From Acestrorhynchus altus (Eukaryota > Chordata > Actinopteri > Characiformes > Acestrorhynchidae): 64,000 bases of DNA. Below the pieces are notes generated by a model, which worked only from the letters and a program-made list of their open reading frames with translations, ran no database searches and was not told the DNA's origin. This document shows, piece by piece, positions 22,905 through 34,629 of this stretch. Position numbers and translations under genes: made by a program. Within the stretch, counting starts at the first letter, position 1; every line of letters starts with the position of its first letter. The stretch lies in the NCBI GenBank assembly GCA_034509495.1, contig CM067507.1:16489450-16553449 (forward strand). The letters are read 5' to 3'.

Positions 22905-23530
22905 AGGTGATGAGTATCTTCTTTGATGCTCTGCCAGTCTTGTACTGCTGTGCCCACTTATTTTAAGTTTGTTTGTTTTGTTTTTTTGGTGTTTTTTTTA
23001 GTTATTGAAAGGCATGCTCAGTGGTATTCAGGTAGGGTGACTGACTTGGCCTGAACTTCACTTCAACATATATTTCTAGACAACTCCAAATTCATTTTGC
23101 TACTGCCTTAAGCAATTAGATTAATAAGGATGAATGAGCTAATGCCTGTGGCAGCCATACAGGCCAACACCCCCACCACCATGTTTTACTGATGACGTGG
23201 TATGCTTTGGGTCTTAGCCTACATGCATTGTTTTTCATGCTGAAAAAAATATTGTGTAATCTTAGTGTCATGTATCAATAAACATTTTTATAAAACATGT
23301 AAGTATTAATATGAAAGGTTTTCTTTAAGTATTTTTCAGCAAACTGCAACTTGACCTTTTGAGGACAACAGTCAATGAAAACACTTGCCTCCTAAATAGT
23401 GTTTTGTATCGGTTGGACAGAGTGTTTGAGAATTTTTCTTCATTAAGGTGAGAATTCTTCTGCCATCAATTGTTCTCCTTGGCCTACCAGTCTCTTAAAG
23501 AAATAAGGAAATGCTTTTGTTCCAAACTTT
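22905..23530 (-). mobile_element. Decayed Tc1-like element
   Basis: On the minus strand 23505-23390 reads ETGRPRRTIDGRRILTLMK then a KNSQTL stretch: the GRPR linker between the two helix-turn-helix subdomains of a Tc1 transposase, followed by the start of the second. The plus-strand text at 23140-23215 (CACCCCCACCACCATGTTTTACTGATGA) is the downstream catalytic-region coding sequence typical of such elements. The rest is too diverged to read, and no terminal inverted repeats are recognisable. Confidence 0.6.
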
Positions 23531-23539
23531 ATTGAGGAC

Positions 23540-24280
23540 AATGTTTGTGACAATCTTACACAGGCTGTATTGGTTTATTATAGCCTTTGGTATATTTAAT
23601 ACATCAAAGGTAACTATCAAAAGCTGACAACTGAGATGTAATTTTACAAATAAGGTGTTTTTGTCATTTCCTTTGATTAGGTGGATGCCATCCTCTTATG
23701 TTTCCCCTCAACTGAACCCATGATTCCCACAAAGGGCTAAAAACACTCTCACATACACACCTACTTTGTATTTCGGCATGTTCTGGCAGGGCAAACCGGC
23801 AGGTTTAAGCTAGGGGGCTACAGTCCTGGAGATTAAAAAAAGCTCAAATTCTGCATGGATCGATCCAGTGCGCTCCCAATCCCTGACAGCTGCAGGATTG
23901 CTGCATGATTAAGAATAAGCTTAAAGGAGAGTAATAACCTGAACTTGAAAATCCATTTTCTAAGCTTTCAACACCATAGCACATACTCACAATGCTCTCA
24001 TTGTTATGTAGAGAGTGACCGAGAAAAAGAGAGGAAGAGAATAAAAGAAAGAGAGAGGGGGAAAAGTTAGAGAGAGTCCTTTTTCACCTTGGAGCTGTCC
24101 TTGTACACGCTTAAACCCTCATCGCCCACTTTATTAGAAACACTCATCTTCTGTTTTCCAAAACTTTACAGTCAGAGGTAAATCTGTGGTTATAAATTAA
24201 GCATTGACAAAGGGGCAAAGAATGATAAACTCTACCTCGCAAACTTCCAAAGTAGGGAATACAGTTGCAGAAGAAAATGT
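23540..24280. other. No recognised feature
   Basis: Contains one short phrase CCCACAAAGGGCTAAA (23727-23742) that recurs at 33258 next to a transposon fragment. A GA-rich stretch lies at 24015-24075. Confidence 0.4.
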
Positions 24281-24457
24281 ATAGTATAGTATAGTATAGT
24301 ATAGTATAGTATAGTATAGTATAGTATAGTACAGTATAGTAAAGTATAGTATAGTACAGTATAGTACAGTATAGTATAGTATAGAATAGTATAGTAAAGT
24401 ACAGTATAGTATAGTATAGTATAGTATAGTATAGTATAGTATAGTATAGTATAGTAT
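24281..24457. repeat. (ATAGT)n pentanucleotide microsatellite
   Basis: About 35 units of ATAGT with scattered ACAGT, AAAGT and AATAGT variants concentrated in the middle, and pure ends. It creates an open frame of repeating Tyr-Thr-Ile-Leu-Tyr type on the minus strand, which is not a gene. Confidence 0.97.
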
Positions 24458-25424
24458 TGCACTTTTCAATGCCAGTGACTTAACAGTCCTGTTGTGAAGG
24501 ACAATTAACACACTAAGTAATGTTAAGTTGAAATACACAACACAATACACAATACACATCACTGCCCGTGTGCTTACAGAATGATCAGGTTACATCTGTG
24601 CGATTTCAAGAGCCACACCAGTGGTTACAAACTTTGCAAGTATCTAAAACCAATTGTAGTCTACCTGTACTGGAACTAGTTACTGTTCACACATTCTTGA
24701 TACACTGATTTCATGCAATTAAAAAATCTTCAGTTCATGTTATTAAAGGAAGGACAGAGAGGAAAGTATGTGAACCTTATTATGCAATGCAACAGTTGGC
24801 ATATTTAGCCGTGAGTAAGTATCATTTCAAAATGTGCTGGAGAATTCTCCCCCTCTCTCTTTTTCCCCTTTCAACGTAGCACATGAATTTTTCATCAGGG
24901 TTGTATGGGGTCGAGCCCCTGTGATTGTTTTGCTCAAAAGAAGCTCTTGGTGGAGGCCTGCATTTCATTTTTGTCCTCGATCGCCCCCTGTGTGAACTCT
25001 CTCTCTCATTCTTTCTCTCTGACTGAAATAAACCTGCTTTGACCTATGCTGATTTTCTCCTCTTATCCAAGGACAAGGCAGTGCAGCAGTACCCCTGTGC
25101 CTTACTGGTCCCTCACACATTTTCATTTTAATCAGGCAGCATGAGCTCTGGCTACACACTGGTCAAGGATTGTTGCATCAGCAGGATGACCTGAAACTCT
25201 CCAGTTAGAAATATTAATATGATACTTGATATTAGGTCTAGAGTTTATGTAAATGGAGCTTGGTAGAGGTCTCCAGCAGTGTGACAGTTGTTTTGTGGAT
25301 TTAAGATTAACGGCTTTTGTCAGCTGATTCTAAACTGAATGTCTATTGTTCCTTCCACTGTTTATACATTACACGGATAAAAGTATGACACATTCTCATT
25401 CATTTTTCTTTTGAAGTCAAGTGT
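24458..25424. other. Single-copy DNA; possible conserved block at 24820-25190
   Basis: No repeat signature. The 24820-25190 part is less AT-rich, with pyrimidine-rich words and TTTGACCTATGCTGATTT. Function unknown. Confidence 0.33.
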
Positions 25425-25427
25425 ATT

Positions 25428-26963
25428 AAAAAATGAAGGCACCACTCTTTTGCACATTTTGTTACAGCCTTATTTCAAATGAATTCAATTCATTTTCCCA
25501 TTAAAATTCTGTACACAATACCCCAAAATTACAAAGTAAAGAATTAAAAAATAAATAAATCACAAAAGTATAACATAAGTATTCACAGCATTTCATAGCA
25601 ATTACAGTTTCACGTCTTTTTGTGTATGATGCTACAAGCTTGGTACACCTGTCTTTGGGATGTTCCTCCTATAGCAGAATCAATCAAGCTCCATCAGTTT
25701 GATGGGGACCATTGATGCACAGCCATTTTTAGATAACTCCAGAGAGGTTCAGTTGGGTTCAAGTGTGGGCTCTGGCTCGGCCACTCAAGAACATTCACAG
25801 AGTTGGCCCAAAGCCACTCCTTTGTTATGTTGGCTGTGTTCTTAGGGTCGTTGTCCTGTTGGAAGATAAACCTATATCCAAGTCTGAGGTCCAGAGCACT
25901 CTGGAGCAGGTTATAATTAAGGATATCTCTGTATATCACTGCAGTCATCTTTCCCTCAACCCTGACTAGTCTCCCAGTTGCAGAAAAACATCCCCACAGC
26001 ATGATGCTGCCAACACCATGCTTCACAGTAGGAATGGTATTGATGAGCGGTGCCCGATTTCCTCCAGATATGATTCTTGGCATTCAGTCCAAAAAGTTCA
26101 ATCTTTTTGTTTCTCATGGTCTGAGAGTCCTTTAGGTGCCTTTTGGCAAACTCCAGATGGGGTGTCATGTGCTTTCTATTGAGGATTGGCTTCCATTTGG
26201 CCACTCTCCCTCTCATGCCTGATTGGTGGAGTGCTACAGAAATGGTTGTCCATCCGTACGGTTCTCCTCTCTCCACAGAGCAATGTTAGAGCTCTGTCAG
26301 ATTTACCATTTGGTTCTTGATCACCTCCCTGACTAAGGCCCTCCTACCATGATCACTCAGTTTGGCCCAGGTTGCCAGCTCTATGAAGAGTCTTGGCGGT
26401 TCCAAACTTCTTCCATTTACTGATGATGGAGGCCACTGTGCTCATTGGGACCTTCAATGCAGCAGAAACATTTCTATACCCTTCACCACATCAATACAAT
26501 AGTGTCCCAGAGGTCTATGACAATTCCTTAGACTTCATGGCTTGGTATTTACTCTGACATGCACTCTCTAGTATGGGACATTATATAAACAGTATAGGAC
26601 CTTATATAACATGTGCGTTTCCAAATCCAGTCCAATCAACGGAATTTATTATAGGTGTTCCCATTCCTGAGTTTATCACAGGCTCCAATCAAGCTGTAGA
26701 AACATCTGAAGGATGATCAATGGAAACAATATGCACCTGAGCTCAATTTTGAGTGTTACTGTGAATACGTGTGTATGTTACATTTTTGGGTTTTTATTTT
26801 GCAAGACATTTGCAAAGATTTCAAACAAACTTTTCTCACTTTGTCTTCATGAGGTACTGTGTGTAGAATTTTGAGGGACAAATTAATTCAATTTAGGAAT
26901 AAGCCTGTATCATAAAAAATGCAAAAAGTAAAGCTCTGTAAATACTTTCCAGATGTTCTGCAA
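25428..26963 (-). mobile_element. Tc1-like DNA transposon with long inverted repeats
   Basis: The outer parts (about 25450-25590 and 26755-26960) are inverted copies: TTGTTACAGCCTTATTTC and TACACAATACCCCAAAATTAC at left correspond, on the other strand at right, to TATGATACAGGCTTATTCC and TACACACAGTACCTCATGAAG. GTATTCACAG occurs at the inner side of both. Ends start with a CTGGAAAGTATTTACAG-like sequence at right; the left end is worn. The inside holds one degenerate transposase on the minus strand. Inverted-repeat length of about 200 bp with internal sites is usual for fish Tc1 elements. Confidence 0.88.
25640..26480 (-). pseudogene. Tc1-like transposase pseudogene (DDE family)
   Basis: Read from 26480 down: a helix-turn-helix remnant, then KLSDHGRRALVREVIKNQM and a stop, then VERGEPYGWTTISVALHQSG and FAKRHLKDSQTMRNKKIELF, GLNAKNHIWRKSGTAHQ, a frameshift near 26080, TIPTVKHGVGSIMLWGCFSA, YRFIFQQDNDPKNTA (second catalytic Asp), EWPSQSPHLNPTEPLW (third catalytic residue, Glu) and a worn C-terminus. 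Between SQTMRNK and KIELF the family normally has a short segment with the first catalytic Asp; here that segment is deleted. In the SPDLNP motif Asp is His. With frameshift, stop and missing catalytic residue it cannot make an active enzyme. It lies inside its own inverted repeats. Confidence 0.9.
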
Positions 26964-26965
26964 AC

Positions 26966-28046
26966 GTTGCAGTGGTGTTTCTCATTGGCATGAGCTAAAC
27001 GAGATAAATGGCTTCTGAGCAATAATGTTTTTTGTTGAACTTGCTTGATGTTTTGCTATGTTAGAGCGTCTGATCAATAGCTAAATCACCCCATTTCCAC
27101 AGACCCATCTAGCAAACATATATTGGTCCACTAGCTTGACATGGTCTGCACCCTGCTGACTGTTTGCCAGTAACGTAATGTCAGGTTTAGCTTATCTTCT
27201 GTGTCAGCAAGCAAATAAATGGGGAAACACAGGATGAGCTTCAAACAGGTAGGAATACTACTTCAGTGTCTTTTCCGACTGGTCAGTCTTTCAGAATCAG
27301 ATGGCCTGTTTAAAAACACACTATTATTCTCCAGTAATTTATTAATAAATAAGAAATGCAATACAATATACACACACCAATACACCGTGAGCAAATTTGA
27401 TAAATATGTGATAAATAAAATGTTTTGTTTGTTTTTTTTTTGTCATCCAATGCCAATGATGCAGTCTCCACTGTGTGCTCTCAGACAACTCTCTCACATA
27501 CACTAGGCCTGGTGTAAGTCTTTCACATACACCAGGCCTGAAAAAATTCAATCCCAATAAATGCTTCTTTGACAGGAACATCAACAGTGGGAACTCATAA
27601 ACCACAGCAGTTCTTACAAGGCAGTGGTGAATTGTACACATTCACACACTACCATTACCTGCACTATTGTGTTTTAAGCACAGGTCATTACCTTGAAAAT
27701 GACTGTAGGAGAAAGGCCTGCAAATGAGTCCCTGTGTGATTCCTGTTTTAGTGTTTAGAAAGAAAGGCCTCGGTGTAAAGTCGACCTCACTGTAAAGCAG
27801 GGTTCAGTGTAAACCAGGCTTCTGGTGCACTGTGGAGAAGCCACCACATGCTTTGTTTTATGGCACAATCACACATGAGGAACACAGGGAAAGAGTTCAA
27901 GAGAAAGCTAGAGAAGTTCAGAGAAGGGCATTTAGGGAGAATGCAGAAGTGCTGGAGCAGTCATTAGGAAAACCACAGAGGGAGAAAGTGTGTGAGACAG
28001 AGACAGACAGAGTCTTAGAGAGATAAAAAGCAGGCATTATGATAAT

Positions 28047-28050
<4 letters not shown>
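26966..28050. other. No recognised feature; short local duplication
   Basis: TCACATACACTAGGCCTG and TCACATACACCAGGCCTG occur in tandem at about 27495 and 27523. The rest has no repeat or domain signature. Confidence 0.42.

Positions 28051-28109
<59 letters not shown>
28051..28109. repeat. (CT)n microsatellite
   Basis: About 29 perfect CT units. Confidence 0.98.
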
Positions 28110-28113
<4 letters not shown>

Positions 28114-28278
28114 GTCCAGGGGTTGATGAAGCTGACTCTCTTTCCCGCCACCCTGACTCCACACACGCGCACACTTATATACAGGGCCAGAGCTCTCTCC
28201 AGATGGTAGTCTGTGATCATTTATTAATGAGGGAGTTCAGAGAGTTACTGCCAGCTGCTGCCAGTGTGGGCCACCCAC

Positions 28279-28289
28279 CACACACACAC

Positions 28290-28364
<75 letters not shown>
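28279..28364. repeat. (CA)n microsatellite
   Basis: About 43 units with one CG interruption near 28293. Open frames of His-Thr or Cys-Val dipeptides here are artefacts. Confidence 0.98.
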
Positions 28365-28370
<6 letters not shown>

Positions 28371-30649
28371 AAATATGTCTGTATTCCCACATCCAGGTTC
28401 ACCTTCACACACTAGCACATATTCAGAGGAACACATATAAATGCTAATGGAAACACACACTCCAGCCACACTATGAATCTGTGATCTAATGAAGGAAGTC
28501 CAGCAAGCACATTAAGACTAGACTCTTTTGTAGCCTGCTGTGATAGTCCAGTGCTTCTTTGTGATTATTACTATGTACCACACATTCATTATACACAGTG
28601 ACTTTACATATTTTACACTGCCCTAACCCTAACTAAAGATCTGCACAGATCTGTTAAAACATGTATTCTCCAATGCAAATGATAGGAACAGACAATGAAA
28701 AGTTATATCTTTATTTTGTTGTCTTTAAAAAAATTGCATACATAGATACTTGGTTTGTCCCTTATTATAGATAATAGTATGTCACAACAAGAGTATTTTA
28801 CGAGTTATAAATTGTTTTGTTAGCCAGTTCATTAACTAAGAGTAGTCGTCTAAATCCACTAAATCTATTGGTAATACACTTATTGTCAAAACAAATTGTC
28901 GCACCAAGAAGGAAATGTCAGATTGTAAAGCTATTTGGATTGATGTGTCCCCACCAATATCCAGTAAATTGTCCACACCAATACTTTATTCCCCTCCATT
29001 CACTGACATTGAAATGATGAAACTATTTTTTTTTGTTCAGAACATGTCAGTGATTGTACTGCTAAAGAATGAGTAAACTGATAAATCACTGTGCTGATCT
29101 GATATTAACTTCAGGGTTACTGAACTATGATAAAGCATGGATAAACTGATAAATCACTGTTCTCTTTAGTTATTTGAACTAGTGTGTTGTATTTTGTTAC
29201 TTAATCTTTTTTTTTTCATAAAACACCTTAACAGCAAGAAATGGTGTGAATACAGTGACTGAATAAAATACACTGATATAATGGTGAGAGCAGAAAGTTT
29301 CATGCTGCAGCAAAAAAAAAAGGGATCATAAAACCACATCCTTCCTGGTTGGATTATAAATAGTACAAATGTGTCTCTTTGATGTCACATATGTCCATCT
29401 GACGAGAAACATCAAGCATCTCCCCATACCCCGACACCACCTGTAAAGATTATGCACATCGTAACACATCACACAGGCTGACAGCGTTTCCCCAGATACT
29501 CCCGCTGAGGCTTAGTGAAGCAAATTCCTGTTAAAATTCTCCTCCTGTTAAAATAAACACATAGGTACATGCTTCTGTGTTTTGCCAGATGTGGTGCAAT
29601 GAAATGGGAATGTAGACGTGCCGGAGCTCTTACAGTCAGCCTCTGTTTTCAGTTTCTTTTTTTCCTTCACTTTCAGAGTCTGCCTTGTGACCCCTATTGA
29701 CCTTTGAGAAGATTAAGCCTCAGCATAGCTTGCTTGGCAGTAAGGCTGTGGCTGTTACAGCGCTAACGACAGACACATCACAAACTTTCATACTTTCAGT
29801 CACTGATCACTTTTTGACCTGATCACCTTGTTTATAGGTTTACTCTATAGGTGCACAACTGTAGCCCATCATTTTTAACCACTGCATACCTGTAGGATAA
29901 ACCTACAAGTTCATAGCACGGGGCCTTCAGTACTGTGTCTCTGATGTATAGTGGGGCTTGTTTTATGAATCAGCCATCACTGACACTGTTATTCATCATT
30001 CATTTTTCCCTTGTGTATTTCAAATAGACCATAAAGATCAATAGTTGCAGTCTTGTCTAAATAGAAAACAAATGTGAGCTCAAGTAAAAAAAAAAGTTCT
30101 GAACCCATTTGGGTAAAAGCATCTAATTCCATCCTTCCTTTGACCATGTAAAATAAATATGCCATCGGTTTTTAACGAGCGAGCAGCCAGGCATCCACCC
30201 ATAAACACCTGGAGCAGCACTGTTAATCTGAGCGCAGCTTCAAATGAAGCACTGTACACACAACTTAGGTATCTACATGTTTTCTTTGGTGTGTCAGGCT
30301 TCCTCTCGCTACACTTAGTGCTAGCACAGAAACTGCCAAATCAAAGAAAAAAAAAGAAAAAAAAGAAAAATCAGAGCCTTTATTTGCCACACATAAGACA
30401 TGCTGTTTCTTAAAGTTAGTCTTAACTTAAATATCCATATATGCACAAGTGCAGTGTATATGTCTACCCTTCAAACTGTGCTTACATGAATTAAATAAAC
30501 TTCCTATTTGAGCAAACTGTTTTGATCATGCCAAAACCTATATGGCCTGATGTACATTAATGCCATTAGGTACAGCTGCATACAGCTGTTGTCATTACAT
30601 TAAAAGTATGGAACGTTTTGTCTATCTTGATTCCATACAAGGCAACTGT
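28365..30649. other. Single-copy DNA, possible conserved patches
   Basis: No transposon signature. Patches at 29390-29770 and 30150-30265 are less AT-rich than their neighbours and repeat-free, so they are candidates for conserved non-coding DNA. A lysine-coding A-rich run lies at 30342-30372. Confidence 0.33.
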
Positions 30650-30880
30650 ATTGCCAACAATAATCTCAGTATCTCATCCTGAATAGGGTTACAGTGGATC
30701 CAGAGCCTACCTGGAATCACTGGGTGCAAGTCATAAATACCATCTGGACAGGAAGCCAGTCCATCAGAGAAAGCTGTAGTACCCAGAGGAAACCTGCACA
30801 CAAACCTCCTCACAGAGGAACTCCTGGAGCTGTGCAACATGCACATTACCTGTGATGCCACCATGCTGCTACAATATTGT
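30650..30880 (-). repeat. Interspersed repeat family F, reversed copy
   Basis: GGGTTACAGTGGATCCAGAGCC, ACCTGGAATCACTGGGTGCAAG, CTGGACAGGAAGCCAGTCC and AGGAAACCTGCACA are the reverse complement of the family F blocks seen at 45385-45600. Confidence 0.75.
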
Positions 30881-30929
30881 TTGGAAATTTATTCTGATAT
30901 CATTAATTAAACCACCTTCGCGGTCTTGT

Positions 30930-31390
30930 GTATTGCCTCCCATAGTGCCACCAAAACAGCCCTGACCTGTCAAGCCCTGGACTCTAATCTTTCCCTTAGA
31001 GCTATAAGGTTCTTACTGACATTTTTATCAATTTCTTTTACATATTCTTATTCTGTAACATTATAAGTCACAATAAAGAAAATAAGGCTGTTTTTTTTAA
31101 ACTGCTCCAAATGTAGATAGAACATTTTAAGTGTATGTTGTGTTCTGTGGTATGTGCCACCAAGATACTATCAGCAGATCCTTTAAATCCAGTGTGTTGA
31201 GAGGTGGGGCCTGCAAGAGCATCAGTGAGCCTTGTGGTCCCATGATCCTGGTCTCTGGTTTACTGGTTGTCCTTTCTTGGTTGGAATACCCAATAAGGCC
31301 TGTTCTGAAAACCAATGCTCTGACCCAGTCATCTAGCCAAGACAATCTGATTCATATAATCAATTTGTCAATTTTCCTATTTCCAATACA
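30930..31390 (-). mobile_element. Internally deleted Tc1-like element (family G), copy 1
   Basis: The plus-strand text GCCACCAAAACAGCCCTGACC, TATGTGCCACCAAGATACTA, CAGCAGATCCTTTAAATCC and GAGGTGGGGCC is followed immediately by GCATCAGTGAGCC, CTGGTTTACTGGTTGTCC and GCTCTGACCCAGTCATCTAGCC. In the full-length fish family I remember, the first set and second set lie far apart, because they are the two ends of the transposase gene on the minus strand (start-side reads SWLDDWVRAL). The middle is gone. About 145 bases near 31000-31130 do not belong to the family. Confidence 0.7.
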
Positions 31391-31885
31391 TGGAATTCAA
31401 AAATGAGTGTTACTTTGAGCCTCATATGTTGATCAGTGTTCTGCACTTCAATGATTTTAATGCATACCTGTATGCAGACTCTGAAGTGTATATCTTTATC
31501 CATTCATGAAATGAAGGTAGATGTCAGCCAGTAATTATCTTGGTTCCTCTGACTTTATGGTGACAGTATCCATAATGCTTTATGTTTGGCCACCTTCTAA
31601 CTGTTTGGTTGAACATTTTATTGTAGACAAAGAATGAATCAAATATAAACACATAGCCTAACAATCTTTACATCCTATAATGGTAGATGTTAGATGTAGT
31701 GCGAAGTTCTACAGATCTATAAGTTTCACAAGTAATTTTTTATGTGCTACTTTGCTGCCATGTTTTGGGATGATTTGGACGGAGACTTTTTGGGCTGGAG
31801 TTCAGGTGTCTTCTGCTTTGTGGTAGAACGAACAAAAGGATGACAGGGCTATGTATGTACATCCACCCTTACTTACATACTTATG

Positions 31886-31929
<44 letters not shown>

Positions 31930-32694
31930 GATTTATTTATTTAACCTCCAGCCAAACAATTTATTAGAAATACCACTACATTTGTAGAGACAATAGACCC
32001 AGTTGGAGGATGGGATTGTTCCAGTGTGGACATGCTTGTAATGGTCCTGTATCATTTCCTAGGTTGAAACATGCAGATTTGCTTGCTTAGCTGCTCGTCT
32101 TGGAGCTGTACAGATTCTGAAGTATGGGCAGATGGATGGACTCAGCTGGACAAAATACAGTCAATAAGCTGCCAGTCAGCCAGCTGGGAACACGGTGTCT
32201 GTCAGAAGGTGGCAGTCGGAGACGAACAGACAGAGAAATGAGTAACTGATATCTTAAAGATGCTGAAAGGGAAAGGTCAGGATGTAGGCTGCCAGCTTGT
32301 GCATTTACATATTTTGAAAATGTGTATATGTGTGTTATGTATGTGTTACTGATATGTAATGTATAATAATACACAGTAATCATACAAGTCAGATATGTAA
32401 GTTTACAGTATTTACTTAGTGTCCTTGTAATACAAATATCATTTCTGTGTTTCTATCTTTGAGGTGTTCCCATGTTCTTGCGTATAAAAACTTTAAGTCT
32501 CAGAATGCAGATATAACATTATAGTTCCAAGGAAACATAGTGTCTTAAGGTATTTGGTACCAAGGTGGGGTTTTTTTGCAGATCACTCTAAGAACCCAAT
32601 ATTTGCACTTCATGGGGAGTTTCTTTTTTCAGAACAGAGTACTTGTACAATCTACCAGTAAATCATAACAAACTACAAGATTTACTCAATCTAA
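31391..32694. other. No recognised feature apart from a (TTAC)n array
   Basis: AT-rich; one tetranucleotide microsatellite annotated separately. Confidence 0.42.
31868..31929. repeat. (TTAC)n tetranucleotide microsatellite
   Basis: About 15 units, with variants in the first few (ATAC, TTATG). Confidence 0.95.
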
Positions 32695-33115
32695 CCATTA
32701 TTACAGTGTGATGACCTATCAGTGAGTAATCCAGCTCAGAAAACATGTAATATTCATTCAGTGTCCAACTGAATTAAATACTGGTTTAAATACCAAAGGA
32801 GCCTTGCATGCAGACTCTGACTAATCAGTGAGATTAGGAGGGACTGATGATGTCACTGACCCAGAGATTGGGTAATAGAGGAAAATGAGAAGGCAGGGAC
32901 TTTTGCTTACTTTTTTCGCTCACAAAGTGTTCAAATTTCAAAATTAAAGTAAATTAAATTTTCTTAATTCTTCAAGAGATCATCTGATATAAGAATATCT
33001 TCTGATATATCTCCAGAAAATAACAATACCTGGCATGTGTGACTCTCTCCTATAAAATTTGTTTGGTGAATAAAAGTGTGTCAAACTATAAAATAGCCCA
33101 CAAAATTGGCCTAGG
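32695..33115 (+). repeat. Interspersed repeat family H, copy 1
   Basis: Shares with 39785-40225, in the same order and orientation: GTGTGATGA, TCAG.GA.TAATCCAGCTCA, GCATGCAGACTCTGACT, GATGTCACTGACC, GAAAATAACAATA and CCCACAAAATTGGCCTAG. The middle is poorly matched. No coding frame. Confidence 0.75.
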
Positions 33116-33119
33116 ATTA

Positions 33120-33260
33120 AACCCAGTAAGTTGTGAGGTGGGACATGCAAGAGCATCAGTGAGCTTTGGACTCCCATGATCTGGTCTCTGGTTCACTGGT
33201 TGTCCTTTCTTGGTAGATTCTGGCCACTGCTTACTGGGAATGCCCCATCTGGTCTCCCAC
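33120..33260 (-). mobile_element. Family G deletion derivative, copy 2
   Basis: GTTGTGAGGTGGGACATGCAAG, AGCATCAGTGAGC, TCTGGTTCACTGGTTGTCC, CTGGCCACTGCTTACTGGGA match copy 1 at 31195-31300, including the position where the internal segment is missing. It directly abuts the end of family H copy 1. Confidence 0.72.
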
Positions 33261-34027
33261 AAAGGGCTAAATACACACTCACACACTCACCAGTATCTTT
33301 TTCGCTGTAAGGCAGATGCTAATACATGTTTTTTCCTGAGCTGCCTGCAGTGATTGTGGTGGATGTAGACAGGGAGGTCTCTTCCTAAACTCCTGTTTCC
33401 ATGCTGATAAACTGGAAAGAACAACCTGAGCAGCACATGAAGAAAAAAACGGTGTGGCTTAAACATTACCCAATATTTGATTGTACTAAGAATAATTCTA
33501 TGGAATTTATTTTAATATGTTTGGGGGAAATGCACAAAAACTACTTCCAAATAAATAAAAACTAAAACTACTCTAGAAATGTTTCCATGAATATCACATT
33601 TTTACACTCTTCTGTGGTTCATTCCTAATTACAGTTGAGTAGCTCGTTTTAATGGGTTAATAAAGATTTAACATGAGCATGTAATTCAGTGGGAGGGAAA
33701 TTCAAGTTTACCAACATATGGACTTCTTTATGAGGTAGTTAAACAGGTGTAGGAAAAAAAAAGTGCTGAAACACCTTAAGGTTCAAAATGAGAGCTTTTT
33801 CCAAATGTTCTTCTCAGGAGTTTCTCTTTTTACAAGTTTATAAAACACTATTACAGTCCATCTGAAATCACCACACCCACTTTGATGCTCAACCAGGCCT
33901 GTTTACTTCACTGCAATGTGCTGAAAATCAGAGCATCATTTAGTTTAGCTGTGAGTTTGATAAACATCTCAGTCAATATCTCATATTATAAGCAGTAAGT
34001 GACTTGTAGATGAATATATAGTTTTCT
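33261..34027. other. AT-rich DNA without recognised feature
   Basis: No repeat or domain seen. Confidence 0.42.
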
Positions 34028-34503
34028 CACCTACAAATAATGGAGAGGTCTGTAATTTATATCATAGGTACACTTCAACTGTGAGAGGAAGAATCTAAAA
34101 ATAAAATCCAGAAAATCACATTGTAGCTCATCCCAGTCTTGTGCAGGTCTACAATTTTGTCCCTGGTGTCCTTTGACAGTGCTATGGTCTTGGCAATGGT
34201 GGAGAGGTTGGAGTATGATTGATTGAGTGTGTGGACAGTTGCCTTTTATACAGGTAACAAGGTCAAGCAGGTCCAATTAATACAGGTAATGAGTGCAGAG
34301 TAGGAGGCCTTCTTAAAGAAAAACTAACAGGTCTTTGAGGGCCAGAATTCAATGTGATACAATGTGATTTTCTGGATATTTTAAATATTCTGCCGTTCAC
34401 AGTTGAAGTGTACCTACGGCAAACATTACAGGCCTCTGAGTTCTTTGTAGGTGGGAAAACTTGCAAAATTGGCAGTGTATCAAATACTTATTTTCCCCAA
34501 AGT
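34028..34503 (-). mobile_element. Tc1-like element, deletion derivative with solo N-terminus
   Basis: Terminal inverted repeats: left TCTCACCTACAAATAATGGAG, GGTCTGTAATTT, ATAGGTACACTTCAACTGTGAG; the right end read on the other strand gives CCCACCTACAAAGAACTCAG, GGCCTGTAATG, GTAGGTACACTTCAACTGTGA. The right terminus is the familiar TATCAAATACTTATTTTCCCC. The inside retains only the transposase start on the minus strand (34205-34120: TIAKTIALSKDTRDKIVDLH). The remaining transposase is deleted. Confidence 0.85.
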
Positions 34504-34629
34504 AAATAAATAAATAAATAAATTGACCAATCAATATCATTTTCTAAGCATTAATAGTGTAAAAGCTTCACTATCTGTTATGATTTGGTGTATTATTTTG
34601 TACTTAATGAAAGTATCTTTTGATCCATT

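Noticed and set aside
24197..24562. 121-codon frame of repeated Tyr-Thr-Ile-Leu residues
   Set aside because: Produced by the ATAGT pentanucleotide array.
27832..28026. Charged 64-codon frame rich in Glu, Arg and Lys
   Set aside because: It lies in a purine-rich stretch leading into a (CT)n array; the composition explains the residues.
28217..28415. Cys-Val and His-Thr dipeptide frames here and at the other CA/GT arrays
   Set aside because: Simple dinucleotide repeats, not proteins.
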